From the NCBI GenBank assembly GCA_035275405.1, contig DATEMU010000003.1:310001-374000 (forward strand): a stretch of DNA of 64,000 nucleotides, in the 5' to 3' direction. This document shows, piece by piece, positions 1 to 8,380 of the stretch; the stretch's first letter is position 1, and each line of letters opens with the position of its first letter. The position numbers were made by a program, and so were the translations under genes. The notes beneath the pieces were generated by a model. That model was given only the letters and a program-made list of their open reading frames with translations. It did no database searches and had not been told where the DNA came from. Source of the stretch: Phycisphaerae bacterium. Lineage in GTDB: Bacteria > Planctomycetota > Phycisphaerae > UBA1845 > UTPLA1.

Positions 1-542
1 ATGGCCGCCTCCAGGTAGTCGGTCGCACGGTCTTCCAACGCGCTGCACCGGGCCACGAACGCGGCGCCGCTGACTGCGGCGGTGCGGCAGAGGTCGAAGG
101 GCGTCTCGGCGCGGTCCGCCGGCGTGGTCAACGTCCAGGCGTCTTCCGGCGTGGTGGGCGACTGCTGACCGCCGGTCATGCCGAAGTTGAAGTTGTTGGC
201 CACGACAACGGTAATGTCCGCATTCCGTCGGGCGGCATGGACCAGATGCGCCGTACCGATCCCGCAGCCGCCATCGCCAATAAGGACGATCACCGTGAGT
301 TCGGGACGGGCCCGCTTGATCCCCTCGGCGTAGGTGATGCTGCGGCCGTGCAGACCGTGAAAAGTATGGCAATCGAAATACCGATCGGCGGTGCCAATGC
401 AGCCGATGTCCGTCACCACACAAACGTCGCTGGGTGCGCGATTGTTTCGTTGCAGGGCGGCTGCCAGACGTTCCAGAATCGGGCTGTGGGAACATCCCGG
501 GCAGTAGCACATTTGCGCACGATCGGCTAGGAGCATCGACAT
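1..542 (-). CDS. 2-oxoacid:acceptor oxidoreductase, beta (TPP-binding) subunit, C-terminally cut by window edge
   Basis: Reading the minus strand from the ATG at 542 gives about 180 residues without a stop up to the window edge. It contains CPGCSHSP near the N-terminus, DIGCIGTADRYF, and the thiamine-diphosphate/Mg motif GDGGCGIGTAHL followed by NNFNFGMTGGQ, the signature of beta subunits of 2-oxoacid:ferredoxin oxidoreductases. With the alpha subunit it would oxidatively decarboxylate a 2-oxoacid to acyl-CoA, passing electrons to ferredoxin. A GGAG sits about nine bases before the ATG at 542, which overlaps the end of the alpha gene by 16 bases; an in-frame ATG at 536 is the alternative. The overlap implies translational coupling. 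The substrate cannot be told from this part; 2-oxoglutarate- or indolepyruvate-type enzymes are both possible. The gene is incomplete, so a C-terminal domain cannot be judged. Confidence 0.9.
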   Translation of the reverse strand, partial: MSMLLADRAQMCYCPGCSHSPILERLAAALQRNNRAPSDVCVVTDIGCIGTADRYFDCHTFHGLHGRSITYAEGIKRARPELTVIVLIGDGGCGIGTAHLVHAARRNADITVVVANNFNFGMTGGQQSPTTPEDAWTLTTPADRAETPFDLCRTAAVSGAAFVARCSALEDRATDYLEAA

Positions 543-1696
543 GGCACGCTCCATTCCGCGGCAACGCTTGCTTTCGGTACACCGGTGACGGCGTCCAATA
601 TCGTCTGGGGTGAAATGAGGCCGCCGTCGAAGCGGAGGATAGATTGCACCTGGACGTGGGGGAGCACTCGCCGAATTTCATTCACATAAAGGCCCACATT
701 CAGTTCCGGAACGATGACGCGTTGGATGCGCGGCCCGGCCGCCGTCCGCAGGGCTGCCTCCGGTACGGGCCATAGGCTCAAGAGCGTCAGGTTCGCTACG
801 CCGATGCCCCGCGCCCGGGCCTGCGCCACGGCGACACGGGCGGCCCCGTCCGCCAGGCCATATGAGACAATCAACGTGCGCGCGTCCGCGTCCTTGTCCC
901 AGCGCACCAGTTCCAGTGCGCCGGCATTCCGCTCGATCTTCTCACGCAGATGAGACAGTGTCCGGGCAACGCGCGACCGATCGGTTGTGATAAGCCCGTC
1001 TTGATCATGGATCGAGCCGGTGAACCGCACTTGCCGGCTCGCGCCGATCGGCAAAAAAGCCGGTATGTCCGGGAGGTCCTTGAAGTCGTAGGAATGAAAC
1101 GGCTGGTGATTCGTCGCCACCGTGCGATCGACGCGCTCCGGCAGGTTGACGGCCTCGAGATCGACCGTTTGTCGCGTCATGGAAATATCCTTGGAGGCGA
1201 GGACGATGACCGGAGTGCGGAGGCGCTCGGCGATGTTGAACGCGCGGTAGGTCAGTGCGTACGCCGTGGCCGCATCCGTCGCCGCAAGCACCGGCAACGG
1301 ATAGCCCCCGCCCGACACGTATCGGGCGAACATGACGTCGCCCTCGCCGGTCGCGGTCGCTCCGCCGGTCGCCGGGCCCATGCGTTGGCAATCGACGATG
1401 ACGAGCGGGACTTCTCCCATCTGCGCCAGGCCGATGTTCTCACTGTAAAGGCTCAGTCCGGGCCCGCTGGACGCCGTGAGCGCCTTCGCACCGGCCATGG
1501 CGGCCCCGATGCACTGCCCGATGGCGGCGATCTCGTCTTCCGTTTGGATGGCGACGCCGCGACCATCCTCGAATGCATGGACGAATTCCGTGAGGATCGA
1601 GCTGGCCGGGGTGATGGGATACCCGGCGAAATAGTTGCACCCGGCGCGTAGCGCACCGCGCACGATCGCCTGATTACCGGTGATGAACTCCCGCAT
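527..1696 (-). CDS. 2-oxoacid:acceptor oxidoreductase, alpha subunit
   Basis: The 389-residue product begins with MREFITGNQAIVRGAL and continues with FAGYPITPASSI, the pyrimidine-binding domain typical of alpha subunits of 2-oxoacid:ferredoxin oxidoreductases (KorA/PorA family). TEDEIAAIGQCIGAAMAG, and TASSGPGLSL further on, also match this family; the C-terminal third has the domain-II Rossmann-like portion. The open frame extends upstream to 1834, but the ATG at 1696 has a GGAG eight bases before it and aligns with family N-termini. Its start lies inside the 3' end of the cupin gene (23-base overlap) and its end overlaps the beta-subunit start, so cupin, alpha and beta are likely one transcript. 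No gamma domain is fused, so a separate gamma subunit may lie outside the window, or the enzyme is of the two-subunit type. Confidence 0.9.
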   Translation of the reverse strand: MREFITGNQAIVRGALRAGCNYFAGYPITPASSILTEFVHAFEDGRGVAIQTEDEIAAIGQCIGAAMAGAKALTASSGPGLSLYSENIGLAQMGEVPLVIVDCQRMGPATGGATATGEGDVMFARYVSGGGYPLPVLAATDAATAYALTYRAFNIAERLRTPVIVLASKDISMTRQTVDLEAVNLPERVDRTVATNHQPFHSYDFKDLPDIPAFLPIGASRQVRFTGSIHDQDGLITTDRSRVARTLSHLREKIERNAGALELVRWDKDADARTLIVSYGLADGAARVAVAQARARGIGVANLTLLSLWPVPEAALRTAAGPRIQRVIVPELNVGLYVNEIRRVLPHVQVQSILRFDGGLISPQTILDAVTGVPKASVAAEWSVPCRCS

Positions 1697-2042
1697 GGTG
1701 CGGCTCCAGGGGTTCCGCGAGTCCTTCGCGTGAGAAAATGTAGAGGCCGCGCCAGCCCGCGTAGAGAACGGCCTCATGGGCGACGCCGGCGGGGATGTAA
1801 TGCGTCTCACCGGCACGATAGGTCTGCGTCTCACCGGCGATGGTCAGGTCCATCGAGCCAGCCAGCACGACGCCCCATTGCGCCCCGTGGCGATGTTCGG
1901 GGACGAAGACGTCGCAATCCGCCGCCATGAACATCGTCCAGCCCGTCGGACTCTTCATCACTCGACCGGTCAGGCCCTCGTAGGCAAGTTCGGCCTCCGA
2001 CCAGGTCTCCACAAAGGGCGGGAAACAAGTGTCGACAATCAT
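1674..2042 (-). CDS. Small cupin-domain protein
   Basis: This 122-residue protein is a single cupin barrel: PEHRHGAQWGVVLAGSMDL is the first metal-binding cupin motif (two His, a Gln where Glu or Gln is common), and ETHYIPAGVAHEAVLY is the second motif with its His. Small cupins of this kind either sense a ligand or carry out a metal-dependent step; no specific function can be assigned. The start at 2042 is chosen because GGAGGTGCAAC stands directly before it; the longer frame to 2141 would run into the DUF35 gene. It is embedded in the operon between the DUF35 protein (20 bases upstream) and the oxidoreductase alpha subunit (overlapping), so it probably serves the same acyl-CoA/2-oxoacid pathway. 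Confidence 0.8.
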   Translation of the reverse strand: MIVDTCFPPFVETWSEAELAYEGLTGRVMKSPTGWTMFMAADCDVFVPEHRHGAQWGVVLAGSMDLTIAGETQTYRAGETHYIPAGVAHEAVLYAGWRGLYIFSREGLAEPLEPHHAGVHHR

Positions 2043-2061
2043 GTTGCACCTCCGCGCGCCA

Positions 2062-2535
2062 TCAGGCCGGCACCCAGGCGAGATCGAGAATGGTGTTGGT
2101 CGGCTCTTTGGTATTGAAGACGGCGCGGATGGGCAGTCCAATCCGCGGCTCGCCTTCCTTGAGATAGCTCATCAACTTGGTGCAGACGCCGTCCAGTTCG
2201 ACGCTGATTAATGGGCACGGCGTGCTGGCGCGGAACAGTTCTCCGGGGTAGAGCACCGTCGTGAAGGAATAGATTCGCCCCTTCGTCGGCGCTTCGACCC
2301 ATTCCATCGGATGCCAGCAGTCCGGGCACTCGCAGCGCGGCGGCAGCCATAGCCGCTTCTCCCTGCATTCCGCATTCCCGCATCGTGTTGCCAGCAGCTT
2401 GCTCTCGCGCAGGCCCTGGAAGAACTTCCCCCACCCGCCGTAGCTATGGATGTGGTGCCAGTTCTTCTGGTTCTTGATGACGAGAGGATCCCGGTTGAGA
2501 ACCTCCGCGACCGTGCCATTCAACTTTACCGCCAT
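2062..2535 (-). CDS. DUF35-type zinc-ribbon/OB-fold protein, probable thiolase partner
   Basis: The 157-residue product has an N-terminal helical part, then a rubredoxin-like zinc ribbon (RCGNAEC, followed by PPRCECPDC around residues 50-72), then an OB-fold half containing GRIYSFTTV and a C-terminal IRAVF strand. This is the DUF35 layout, whose members bind thiolase-like enzymes and channel acyl-CoA substrates (known for archaeal HMG-CoA synthase/thiolase complexes and for BbsA of the toluene pathway). Its gene starts 20 bases after the thiolase-like gene ends, and GGAGGAG precedes the ATG, so the pair is almost certainly co-expressed. The ribbon here has one unusually wide Cys spacing, CGNAEC rather than a plain CxxC. 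Confidence 0.85.
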   Translation of the reverse strand: MAVKLNGTVAEVLNRDPLVIKNQKNWHHIHSYGGWGKFFQGLRESKLLATRCGNAECREKRLWLPPRCECPDCWHPMEWVEAPTKGRIYSFTTVLYPGELFRASTPCPLISVELDGVCTKLMSYLKEGEPRIGLPIRAVFNTKEPTNTILDLAWVPA

Positions 2536-2555
2536 GACCTAACTCCTCCCCCGGT

Positions 2556-3926
2556 TCAAGGTTGCTCCAGGACCGCGACGGTGACGTGGCTTCCCGTTCC
2601 CGCATGAGAGATCGCGCACCCGCGCCGCGGGTTCTTGACCTGCAAATCACGGAAGTCCGCCGGTTTCTTCTTGCCATAGCGCGCCCAGCGTTCCGGGTCG
2701 GCGTGGAACTTGGCCCATTGGCCCCTCAACTGCCAGAGCACTTCGACCATTTGGAAGATGCCCGTGGCCCCGACGGCGTGCATCGTGCCGATCAGACCGC
2801 CAGAGAGGTTGGTCGGCAGGCGGCCTTCGTAATACGCATCGCCGGATTCGATGAACTCGCGGCCGCGACCGTAGGGGCGGAGGCCGATGTCCTCGTAAGT
2901 CTGGATATCGCTGATGGTGAAGGCATCGTGCGTTTCGAGGAGGTCGAAGTCCTCGACGGGGTCCTTGATGCCCGCCATGTTGTAGGCCAGATAGGCGGCC
3001 GTCCGCGCTGCCAGGAACGAGCTGAAGCCGGGCCATTCCATACGCCGGCCCCCGAAGTACTCTTTGTAGGTTTCGTCCGTCTCGTTCGGTAATCGCAGAA
3101 TCGGCATGTTGCGTCGGTCGGCGGTGCGAAGCGTATGCGTCCCGCCACAGATGGCCGACAAGCGGACGGGATGATCGGTCAGTTGATTGGCCGTTTCCTC
3201 GTCGGCCAGAATCAATACGGCCGCACCCACGCTCATCACGCAGCATTCCAAATAAGAGAGCGGGTCGGAGACGATTTCGTTTTTCAAGACGTCCTCGACC
3301 GTGTACTTGCCGGGGTTCTGGGAGTAAGGGGAAAAGCGGGCGTAGTCGTGGTTCTTGCAGGCGATCTTGGCCAGCGTTTCGCGAGGGACGCGATTCTCGT
3401 ATTGGTAGCGCTGCGCCATCAAGGCGTAATAACTGGCGTACATCCAGCCGAGTTCGCTCTCGAAGTCCTTGCATGCGGCGCTGGCGATGTAAGAGTTGCC
3501 GACTTTGGTGGAAACTTCGTCCATCCGCTCCCAGCCGACGACCGGCACGCAGGTCGCATAGCCGGAGGCGATGGCCTGCGCGGCCGCGAGCACGGCCGAA
3601 CCGCCGGTCGCGCCACCGGTCTTCACCTCGATGTTGCCCAAGGGGTCGAACCCGAGATAGTCGTGGACCTTTGCGGCGGCAAGGAGCTGATCGCCGAAGT
3701 GGTCGGCGAACTGCGAATAGACGCACCAGTTGACCATCCGACGGAATTGCTCCGGCGTGGCCTTCAACTCGTTTTCCTCCACCGCCATCCGCAGCGCTTC
3801 CATGCACAACTGGCTGGTGTTCTTTTCAGGATAGCGCTTTCGATAATCCGTCAATCCGCCCGCCACCACGAAGACAGGCTTTTCGAACCGCGGGATACGC
3901 AGGTTCCCAGCGCCGAATTTGATCAT
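2556..3926 (-). CDS. Thiolase-superfamily protein (SCP2-thiolase type), catalytic Cys position is Gly
   Basis: The 456-residue protein shows thiolase landmarks: an N-terminal half with KTGGATGGSAVLAAAQAIASG, a central LLETHDAFTISDIQTYED, and MHAVGATGIFQMVEVLWQLRG near the C-terminus, then GCAISHAGTGSHVTVAVL at the end. These fit the non-decarboxylating SCP2/DUF35-associated thiolase branch, which condenses or cleaves 3-oxoacyl-CoA. The nucleophilic Cys normally found in the first motif (for example ACASG) is Gly105 here; the C-terminal Cys in GCAISH is present. The start at 3926 has AGGAG at a good distance; the longer frame to 3977 lacks one. It heads the operon with the DUF35 partner, cupin and 2-oxoacid oxidoreductase. 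Substrate unknown; an altered mechanism or a scaffold role is possible. Confidence 0.85.
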   Translation of the reverse strand: MIKFGAGNLRIPRFEKPVFVVAGGLTDYRKRYPEKNTSQLCMEALRMAVEENELKATPEQFRRMVNWCVYSQFADHFGDQLLAAAKVHDYLGFDPLGNIEVKTGGATGGSAVLAAAQAIASGYATCVPVVGWERMDEVSTKVGNSYIASAACKDFESELGWMYASYYALMAQRYQYENRVPRETLAKIACKNHDYARFSPYSQNPGKYTVEDVLKNEIVSDPLSYLECCVMSVGAAVLILADEETANQLTDHPVRLSAICGGTHTLRTADRRNMPILRLPNETDETYKEYFGGRRMEWPGFSSFLAARTAAYLAYNMAGIKDPVEDFDLLETHDAFTISDIQTYEDIGLRPYGRGREFIESGDAYYEGRLPTNLSGGLIGTMHAVGATGIFQMVEVLWQLRGQWAKFHADPERWARYGKKKPADFRDLQVKNPRRGCAISHAGTGSHVTVAVLEQP

Positions 3927-3999
3927 GTCACCGCTCCTGTCCGATCCCCCGCCTATCGAGTCACCCCGTAAACACAATTACATCTGACAGACCGTCCCG

Positions 4000-4452
4000 T
4001 CAGGTGGCGATCCGCGCCTTGATCGGCTCGCAGAGCCGTTCCCAGTCCTCGCGGCGGAGCTTCACCGATTCCGTGTGCGTCCCCGCCTGCATCACAAGGA
4101 AGTCGTCCAGGCACAGGCGCTCGTCCATGACCGTGCGCAGGTTGAACAGCCGGCCAACCGGCGGCTCCGCGCCGATCTCGCAATCGGGGAAGATGTCCTT
4201 CATCTCGCGCTCAGTCGCCAGCTCCACACCTTTTTCGTGCAGCGCGCCGGCGGCCCGTCGCAGGTCCAGCCGATCGCACGCCGCGAGCACGCACATCGCA
4301 TAGCCGTGATCGCACTTCACCAGGACCGGTTTGGCGACGTTGTAGCCCGACACGTGCTCGGCCGCGGCGAGCTCTTGCGAGGTGAAGGCCGAGTGATGGG
4401 TCTTCTTTTCGTAAGGGATTTTTCTGTCTTGAAGTACGGTTTCGAGTTTCAT
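4000..4452 (-). CDS. YbaK/EbsC-type aminoacyl-tRNA deacylase domain protein
   Basis: The 150-residue product has the compact YbaK/ProX fold pattern: an N-terminal helix (LETVLQDRKIPYE), HHSAFTSQELAAAEHVSG, the conserved Lys in VAKPVLVKCD, and a C-terminal GAEPPVGRLFNLRTVMDERL. In this family the Lys strand and the GxxPP loop form the site that removes wrongly attached amino acids from tRNA (Cys or Ala from tRNA-Pro, for example). The ATG at 4452 is preceded by GGAGG at nine bases, so the longer frame to 4512 is not used. It is a stand-alone domain without a synthetase. It lies between the thiolase operon and a secreted hydrolase with no obvious functional link. Some stand-alone members act on other tRNA substrates, so the exact specificity is open. 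Confidence 0.8.
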   Translation of the reverse strand: MKLETVLQDRKIPYEKKTHHSAFTSQELAAAEHVSGYNVAKPVLVKCDHGYAMCVLAACDRLDLRRAAGALHEKGVELATEREMKDIFPDCEIGAEPPVGRLFNLRTVMDERLCLDDFLVMQAGTHTESVKLRREDWERLCEPIKARIAT

Positions 4453-4643
4453 GGCTGGGCCTCCGGAAAAGGGCCAAGGGAACAACAAGGACTCCGGGCG
4501 CAGTCTATGCATCGATTCGTCGCTTGGGCTTGTGGCAATTCCCGTGCCAGAGCCGTCGAAATCCGAACTAAGGCCTCAAGAGCGCGTTTATGCGACGCGC
4601 TGCAGCTTCCGTAAGAGGCTGTCAGGATTAGGATTAGGAGGAA

Positions 4644-6374
4644 CTAGTTGGAAAGGCCGAGGACGTGGCGGACGTAGAGTTCGATGTCCTGTCCGTTGGC
4701 GGCACCGTCACAGTTCTTGTCCGCATTTACCATGTGGGCCGGATTCAGGTCGGTTCCGATCAGGACATTGACGAAGGATGTCAGATCGAGATCGCCCCAT
4801 GAGGCCGCGGCCTCGAAGTCGTCCAGAATGGTCTTGGCCAGGTTCGAAAGTGCGACTGTGCTCAGATCGGCGTTGCTGAGAATGCAGACGGCAGTGTTCG
4901 CCTCGGGCCGGAGCACAAACGCCGTCGCGTAGCCCCCGCGGCTTCCACCATGTCCGACTTGCGTGACGGACTGGCCGGGAAGCGAATTGGTAAAGAAGCC
5001 GGTTCCATAATAGCGTTCATACGGACAGCCGGAGCCGCAGCCCAGGTCGCTCGTCGCCTCCCAGAGCTGCCGGATACCGGCGGGGGAAAGTAACCCTCCC
5101 GTGCCGTGATAACTGGCGAGCAGTGACTCAGCGAAATGCGCCAGGTCGATGGCCGACGCAATCACTCCGCCTGCCGGATCGCGCGGCTCGGCGGCCGCCT
5201 CGTCGAGTTGATAGTATTGCCACGAATAAGACGATTGCCCGTACACGTCGTTGCTGCTGTAGAAATTATCCTCGCACAGCGGGTCAGTCGGGCTCACCAG
5301 GTTGATATAAGGGCCGACGTGCATCACCGCGGCCTGCGAAATACCCGGGCCGGCCCCGATGGTGGAGTTCTTGGCGCGCTGCCCGTCGAGCGATGCGGTA
5401 CACATTCCCGCGAGATCAAAGATCCGCGTCTGGAGGATATGCTGAAACGGCAGCCCCGTGCGATTGGCCAAATACGCGCCCGCGAGCGAGTAGTTGAACG
5501 CGGAGTAGTTGTAGCCGCCTCCGAGGTTGCCGTAGACGGCGCTGTTGTAATGCGGCGAGATGAGATCATCGGGCTCCAACCAGAACGCCGACAGGCCGTT
5601 GGGATAACAGAACAGGTGAATCGCGCCGTTGTCCACCTTGAACGCGCCCCGGTGAGTCATGAGCTGGCCGAGCGTCCGCTGCCCGCCGACGAATTCCTGA
5701 GTCGCGTCGTCGTCGTTGACGAAATCGGACAGCGACAACTGCCCGGCCTCTTCGAGGACCTTGGCGGCGACCGCCGTCATCGGCTTGGTAGTCGATCCGA
5801 TGCGATAAAGTCGGTGGACCCCTTCAGGATCGTGCTCATACTGGCCCGCTCCCAGATAGGTGAAGGCGTCGGCGAAATGCAACTCACCGTTCGTCACCAC
5901 GGCAAAGGCCATACGCGTGACAAGGATGCCGCCATTCGGGCCCACCAGCATCTGGGCGACGCGCTCCCGCGCTTGGCACTCGGGTTGAGGATCGTTGCTC
6001 GGGTTCAGATCCATGGCGGCGCAGTTGCACGCTTTGAACTCCGGCGCAAAGCTCACCGCCGGGCAGGAATCCTGTTCGTCGGGCAGGCCGTCCTGGTCGG
6101 AGTCGCCGGGGCCGCGCGATTCACTGGTGACGGCGGGCGGCAAAACGATGGCGGGAAGTGCGTTTTCGTCTTGGATGCTCGGCGAATCTGACTGCCCAAG
6201 CGAGGAGGGAGTTGCTGAAAACACCGCAACAGCCGCCGTCGCAAAAACCGCCAAACGTGCGTTGCACAGCAAACCAGTGGATCCGCAACGCCGTGACGAT
6301 TTTTCGAAAACCACGCTTCGCACGTTTCCCTTCCCCGATTTGAAATCTTTCCATCGGTCGCGCGCGGCCGGCAT
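4644..6374 (-). CDS. Secreted serine hydrolase (class C beta-lactamase-like) with TSP3-like and dockerin-like segments
   Basis: The 576-residue protein has a hydrophobic export segment at about residues 40-60, then a short acidic TSP3-like stretch (DSDQDGLPDEQDSCP, 91-105), then a beta-lactamase/DD-peptidase fold. The SxxK motif is present as STTK (Ser194, Lys197) and the third motif as GHGGSRGG near the end. In the middle motif, where YSN is expected, the sequence reads YSA (290-292), so the usual Asn is missing. The last ~40 residues, with DKNCDGAANGQDIELYV, resemble a calcium-binding dockerin-type repeat, common in planctomycete exported proteins. It is probably an extracellular esterase or peptidase; substrate unknown. 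No operon partner is evident; the next gene on this strand, larE, ends 10 bases before this start. Confidence 0.8.
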   Translation of the reverse strand: MPAARDRWKDFKSGKGNVRSVVFEKSSRRCGSTGLLCNARLAVFATAAVAVFSATPSSLGQSDSPSIQDENALPAIVLPPAVTSESRGPGDSDQDGLPDEQDSCPAVSFAPEFKACNCAAMDLNPSNDPQPECQARERVAQMLVGPNGGILVTRMAFAVVTNGELHFADAFTYLGAGQYEHDPEGVHRLYRIGSTTKPMTAVAAKVLEEAGQLSLSDFVNDDDATQEFVGGQRTLGQLMTHRGAFKVDNGAIHLFCYPNGLSAFWLEPDDLISPHYNSAVYGNLGGGYNYSAFNYSLAGAYLANRTGLPFQHILQTRIFDLAGMCTASLDGQRAKNSTIGAGPGISQAAVMHVGPYINLVSPTDPLCEDNFYSSNDVYGQSSYSWQYYQLDEAAAEPRDPAGGVIASAIDLAHFAESLLASYHGTGGLLSPAGIRQLWEATSDLGCGSGCPYERYYGTGFFTNSLPGQSVTQVGHGGSRGGYATAFVLRPEANTAVCILSNADLSTVALSNLAKTILDDFEAAASWGDLDLTSFVNVLIGTDLNPAHMVNADKNCDGAANGQDIELYVRHVLGLSN

Positions 6375-6383
6375 GTCGTGCCG

Positions 6384-7241
6384 CTATGGCTGGCGCCGGC
6401 CGAAAGCGATGACCTCGTTCATACTCCCGGAGCGAAAGCCGCGGAGGTCGAGGGTGACGTAGTGGTAACCGATCTCGCGGAAGGCGGCATCGATTTTCGC
6501 GCGGACTTCCGGTGCGGCGAGGCCGGTGATTTGATCGGCGGGAACTTCAATCCGGGCCAGTTTGTCATGGTGCCGCACCCGGCATTCGCGAAGGCCGAGC
6601 GACCGCAGAAACGCCTCGCCACTTTCGATCATGCGGAGTTTTTCGGGCGTAATCGCCTCGCCGTATTGCACGCGGCTGGAGAGGCAGGGCGCGGCGGGTT
6701 TGTCAGCGGTCGGCAGGCCTATCTGGGCCGAGAGCGTGCGAATCTCCGATTTCGTCAGACCGACGTCGGCGCACGGGGCGCGGACGGAATGCTCACTCGC
6801 GGCGGTGAGACCAGGGCGAAAGTCGCCGAGGTCATCGGCGTTGGTGCCGTTCACGATGACGAACGGACCGCGCGGGGCGAGGAGTTCGGCCATGCGGGTG
6901 TAGAGTTGCGTCTTGCAGTAATAGCACCGGTTGGTCGGATTGGCGAGGTAGTTGGCGTCCTCGAACTCGCGCGTTTCGATGACGACGTGCTCGGCGCCGA
7001 TCTGTATGGCGAGCCGCCGGGCGTCGTCCATCTCTGTTACGGCGACACTGTCGCTGGCCCCTGTGACGGCCAGAACGTTTTCGCGGCCGAGGGTGTCGAC
7101 GGCGACTTTCAGGACAAAAGTGGAATCGACGCCCCCGCTGAAGGCTACGGCGACGCGGCCCAGCGAGCGCAGGATCGCTCTAAGGCGTTCGAGTTTCTCC
7201 TGAACGGAGGCGGGGCTACTCAGCGCGGCGGTGGATTCCAT
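6384..7241 (-). CDS. larE: ATP-dependent sacrificial sulfur transferase LarE
   Basis: The 285-residue protein has the PP-loop SGGVDS (residues 35-40) of ATP pyrophosphatases, NRCYYCK (104-110), NGTNADDLGD, and APCLSSR with Cys186 in the place of the sacrificial cysteine of LarE from Lactobacillus. LarE adenylates nicotinate-derived carboxylates and gives up its own cysteine sulfur to make the nickel-pincer cofactor of lactate racemase and its relatives. No larB, larC or larA is visible in the window, so the cofactor pathway would be encoded elsewhere. Start at 7241 is chosen because the conserved N-terminal helix begins there; the upstream 27 residues look non-coding. It is divergent from the isocitrate-lyase-family gene at 7333. 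Confidence 0.88.
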   Translation of the reverse strand: MESTAALSSPASVQEKLERLRAILRSLGRVAVAFSGGVDSTFVLKVAVDTLGRENVLAVTGASDSVAVTEMDDARRLAIQIGAEHVVIETREFEDANYLANPTNRCYYCKTQLYTRMAELLAPRGPFVIVNGTNADDLGDFRPGLTAASEHSVRAPCADVGLTKSEIRTLSAQIGLPTADKPAAPCLSSRVQYGEAITPEKLRMIESGEAFLRSLGLRECRVRHHDKLARIEVPADQITGLAAPEVRAKIDAAFREIGYHYVTLDLRGFRSGSMNEVIAFGRRQP

Positions 7242-7332
7242 GACGTAAATGATAGCATAGATTTCGATTGTGCATTTGCCGGAATATAGTGAACTGGCAA
7301 AGAGGGCGGCCATCGGAAACAATCAATGTACT

Positions 7333-8124
7333 ATGCCCGATTTTTCGACCCAACGAACCGTTTTCAGAAGGCTCCACGAAAGCGGCTGTTTCGTCATGCC
7401 GAACCCGTGGGACATCGGCACGACGCTCTACCTCCGCAAACTGGGATTCAAGGCCGTCGCCACGACCAGCGCCGGCTTCGCCTTTGCGCGCGGGCTGCCG
7501 GACTCCGCGACGGTCCTCTCCCGCGACCAGGTTCTTGGCCACATCGCCGAAATCGTTTCCGCGGCGGCCGAGCTTTCCGTCAACGCCGATTTTCAATCCG
7601 GTTACGCGGCCGACGCCGAGGGCGTCGCCGACAGCGTGCGTTGCTGCATTGAGACGGGCGTTGCCGGTCTCTCTATTGAAGATGCCACCGGCGATCCGGA
7701 GCGTCCGCTGTTCGACCTCGCCGAGGCCGTGGATCGGTTGAGAGCGGCCCGCGCCGCCATTGACGCGTCCGGCACCGACATGCTCTTGACCGCGCGAGCG
7801 GAGTGTTACCTGGTCGGTCATCCTGGCCCCCTGCGCGAATCGATCCGCCGCCTGCAAGCGTATGCCGATGCTGGCGCCGACGTTCTCTTTGCCCCGGGCT
7901 CGCGCGAACGGGAGGACATTCGTGCGGTTGTCGCAGCGGCGGGTCCCAAACCGGTCAATGTCCTGATGAGCGCGAACACGGACCTGCACGTCGATGATCT
8001 TGTGGAGATGGGCGTTCGCCGGATCAGGGTGGGATCCGCCCTCGCCCGCGCAGCGTGGGCCGGCTACGCCCGTCATCGCGCCAAATCCGACCGATCAAAT
8101 CTCCATATTTATGTAAACTTTTGA
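7333..8124 (+). CDS. Isocitrate lyase / phosphoenolpyruvate mutase family protein
   Basis: The 263-residue protein follows the ICL/PEPM barrel: FVMPNPWDIGTTLYL near the N-terminus, VATTSAGFAFARG, VNADFQSGYA (metal-binding acidic strand), GLSIEDATGD, LLTARAECYL, and the C-terminal GVRRIRVGSAL. This matches the carboxyvinyl-carboxyphosphonate phosphorylmutase-like oxaloacetate hydrolase/2-methylisocitrate lyase branch. The isocitrate-lyase KKCGH signature is not present, so it is not a true isocitrate lyase; it may cleave or rearrange a 2- or 3-carbon oxoacid. The ATG at 7333 is used because the family N-terminus starts there (the frame is open from 7270). Divergent from larE, with about 90 bases between them that must hold both promoters. 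Confidence 0.8.
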   Translation: MPDFSTQRTVFRRLHESGCFVMPNPWDIGTTLYLRKLGFKAVATTSAGFAFARGLPDSATVLSRDQVLGHIAEIVSAAAELSVNADFQSGYAADAEGVADSVRCCIETGVAGLSIEDATGDPERPLFDLAEAVDRLRAARAAIDASGTDMLLTARAECYLVGHPGPLRESIRRLQAYADAGADVLFAPGSREREDIRAVVAAAGPKPVNVLMSANTDLHVDDLVEMGVRRIRVGSALARAAWAGYARHRAKSDRSNLHIYVNF

Positions 8125-8311
8125 TTGCATTTCAGTTAGGCAGGTTGCGGTTCTGTTATGTCGAAAACCGTTCAACGCAGGCAGATCGCGCACGCTCCAT
8201 TCGCATAAAGATCTTGCTCGAAAGGCGGCCTGCGGCTAACATACTACCCTATACCGGACAGCCAATCCGTAGGTGCCGCAGTTGGAGGGCGGACACGAGT
8301 CGACTCAGACC

Positions 8312-8317
8312 TATAAT
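8312..8317 (+). promoter_or_regulatory. Possible -10 box upstream of the MEDS gene
   Basis: A perfect TATAAT lies 63 bases before the ATG of the MEDS-domain gene, within a locally AT-rich stretch. No convincing -35 hexamer is found 16-18 bases upstream, so this may need an activator or be chance. Confidence 0.3.
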
Positions 8318-8380
8318 TCAACAAAGAATTGCAAATAAAAAGTAGTCGCTAAGGATGGCGCGTAATTTGGAGCCTTCTTT

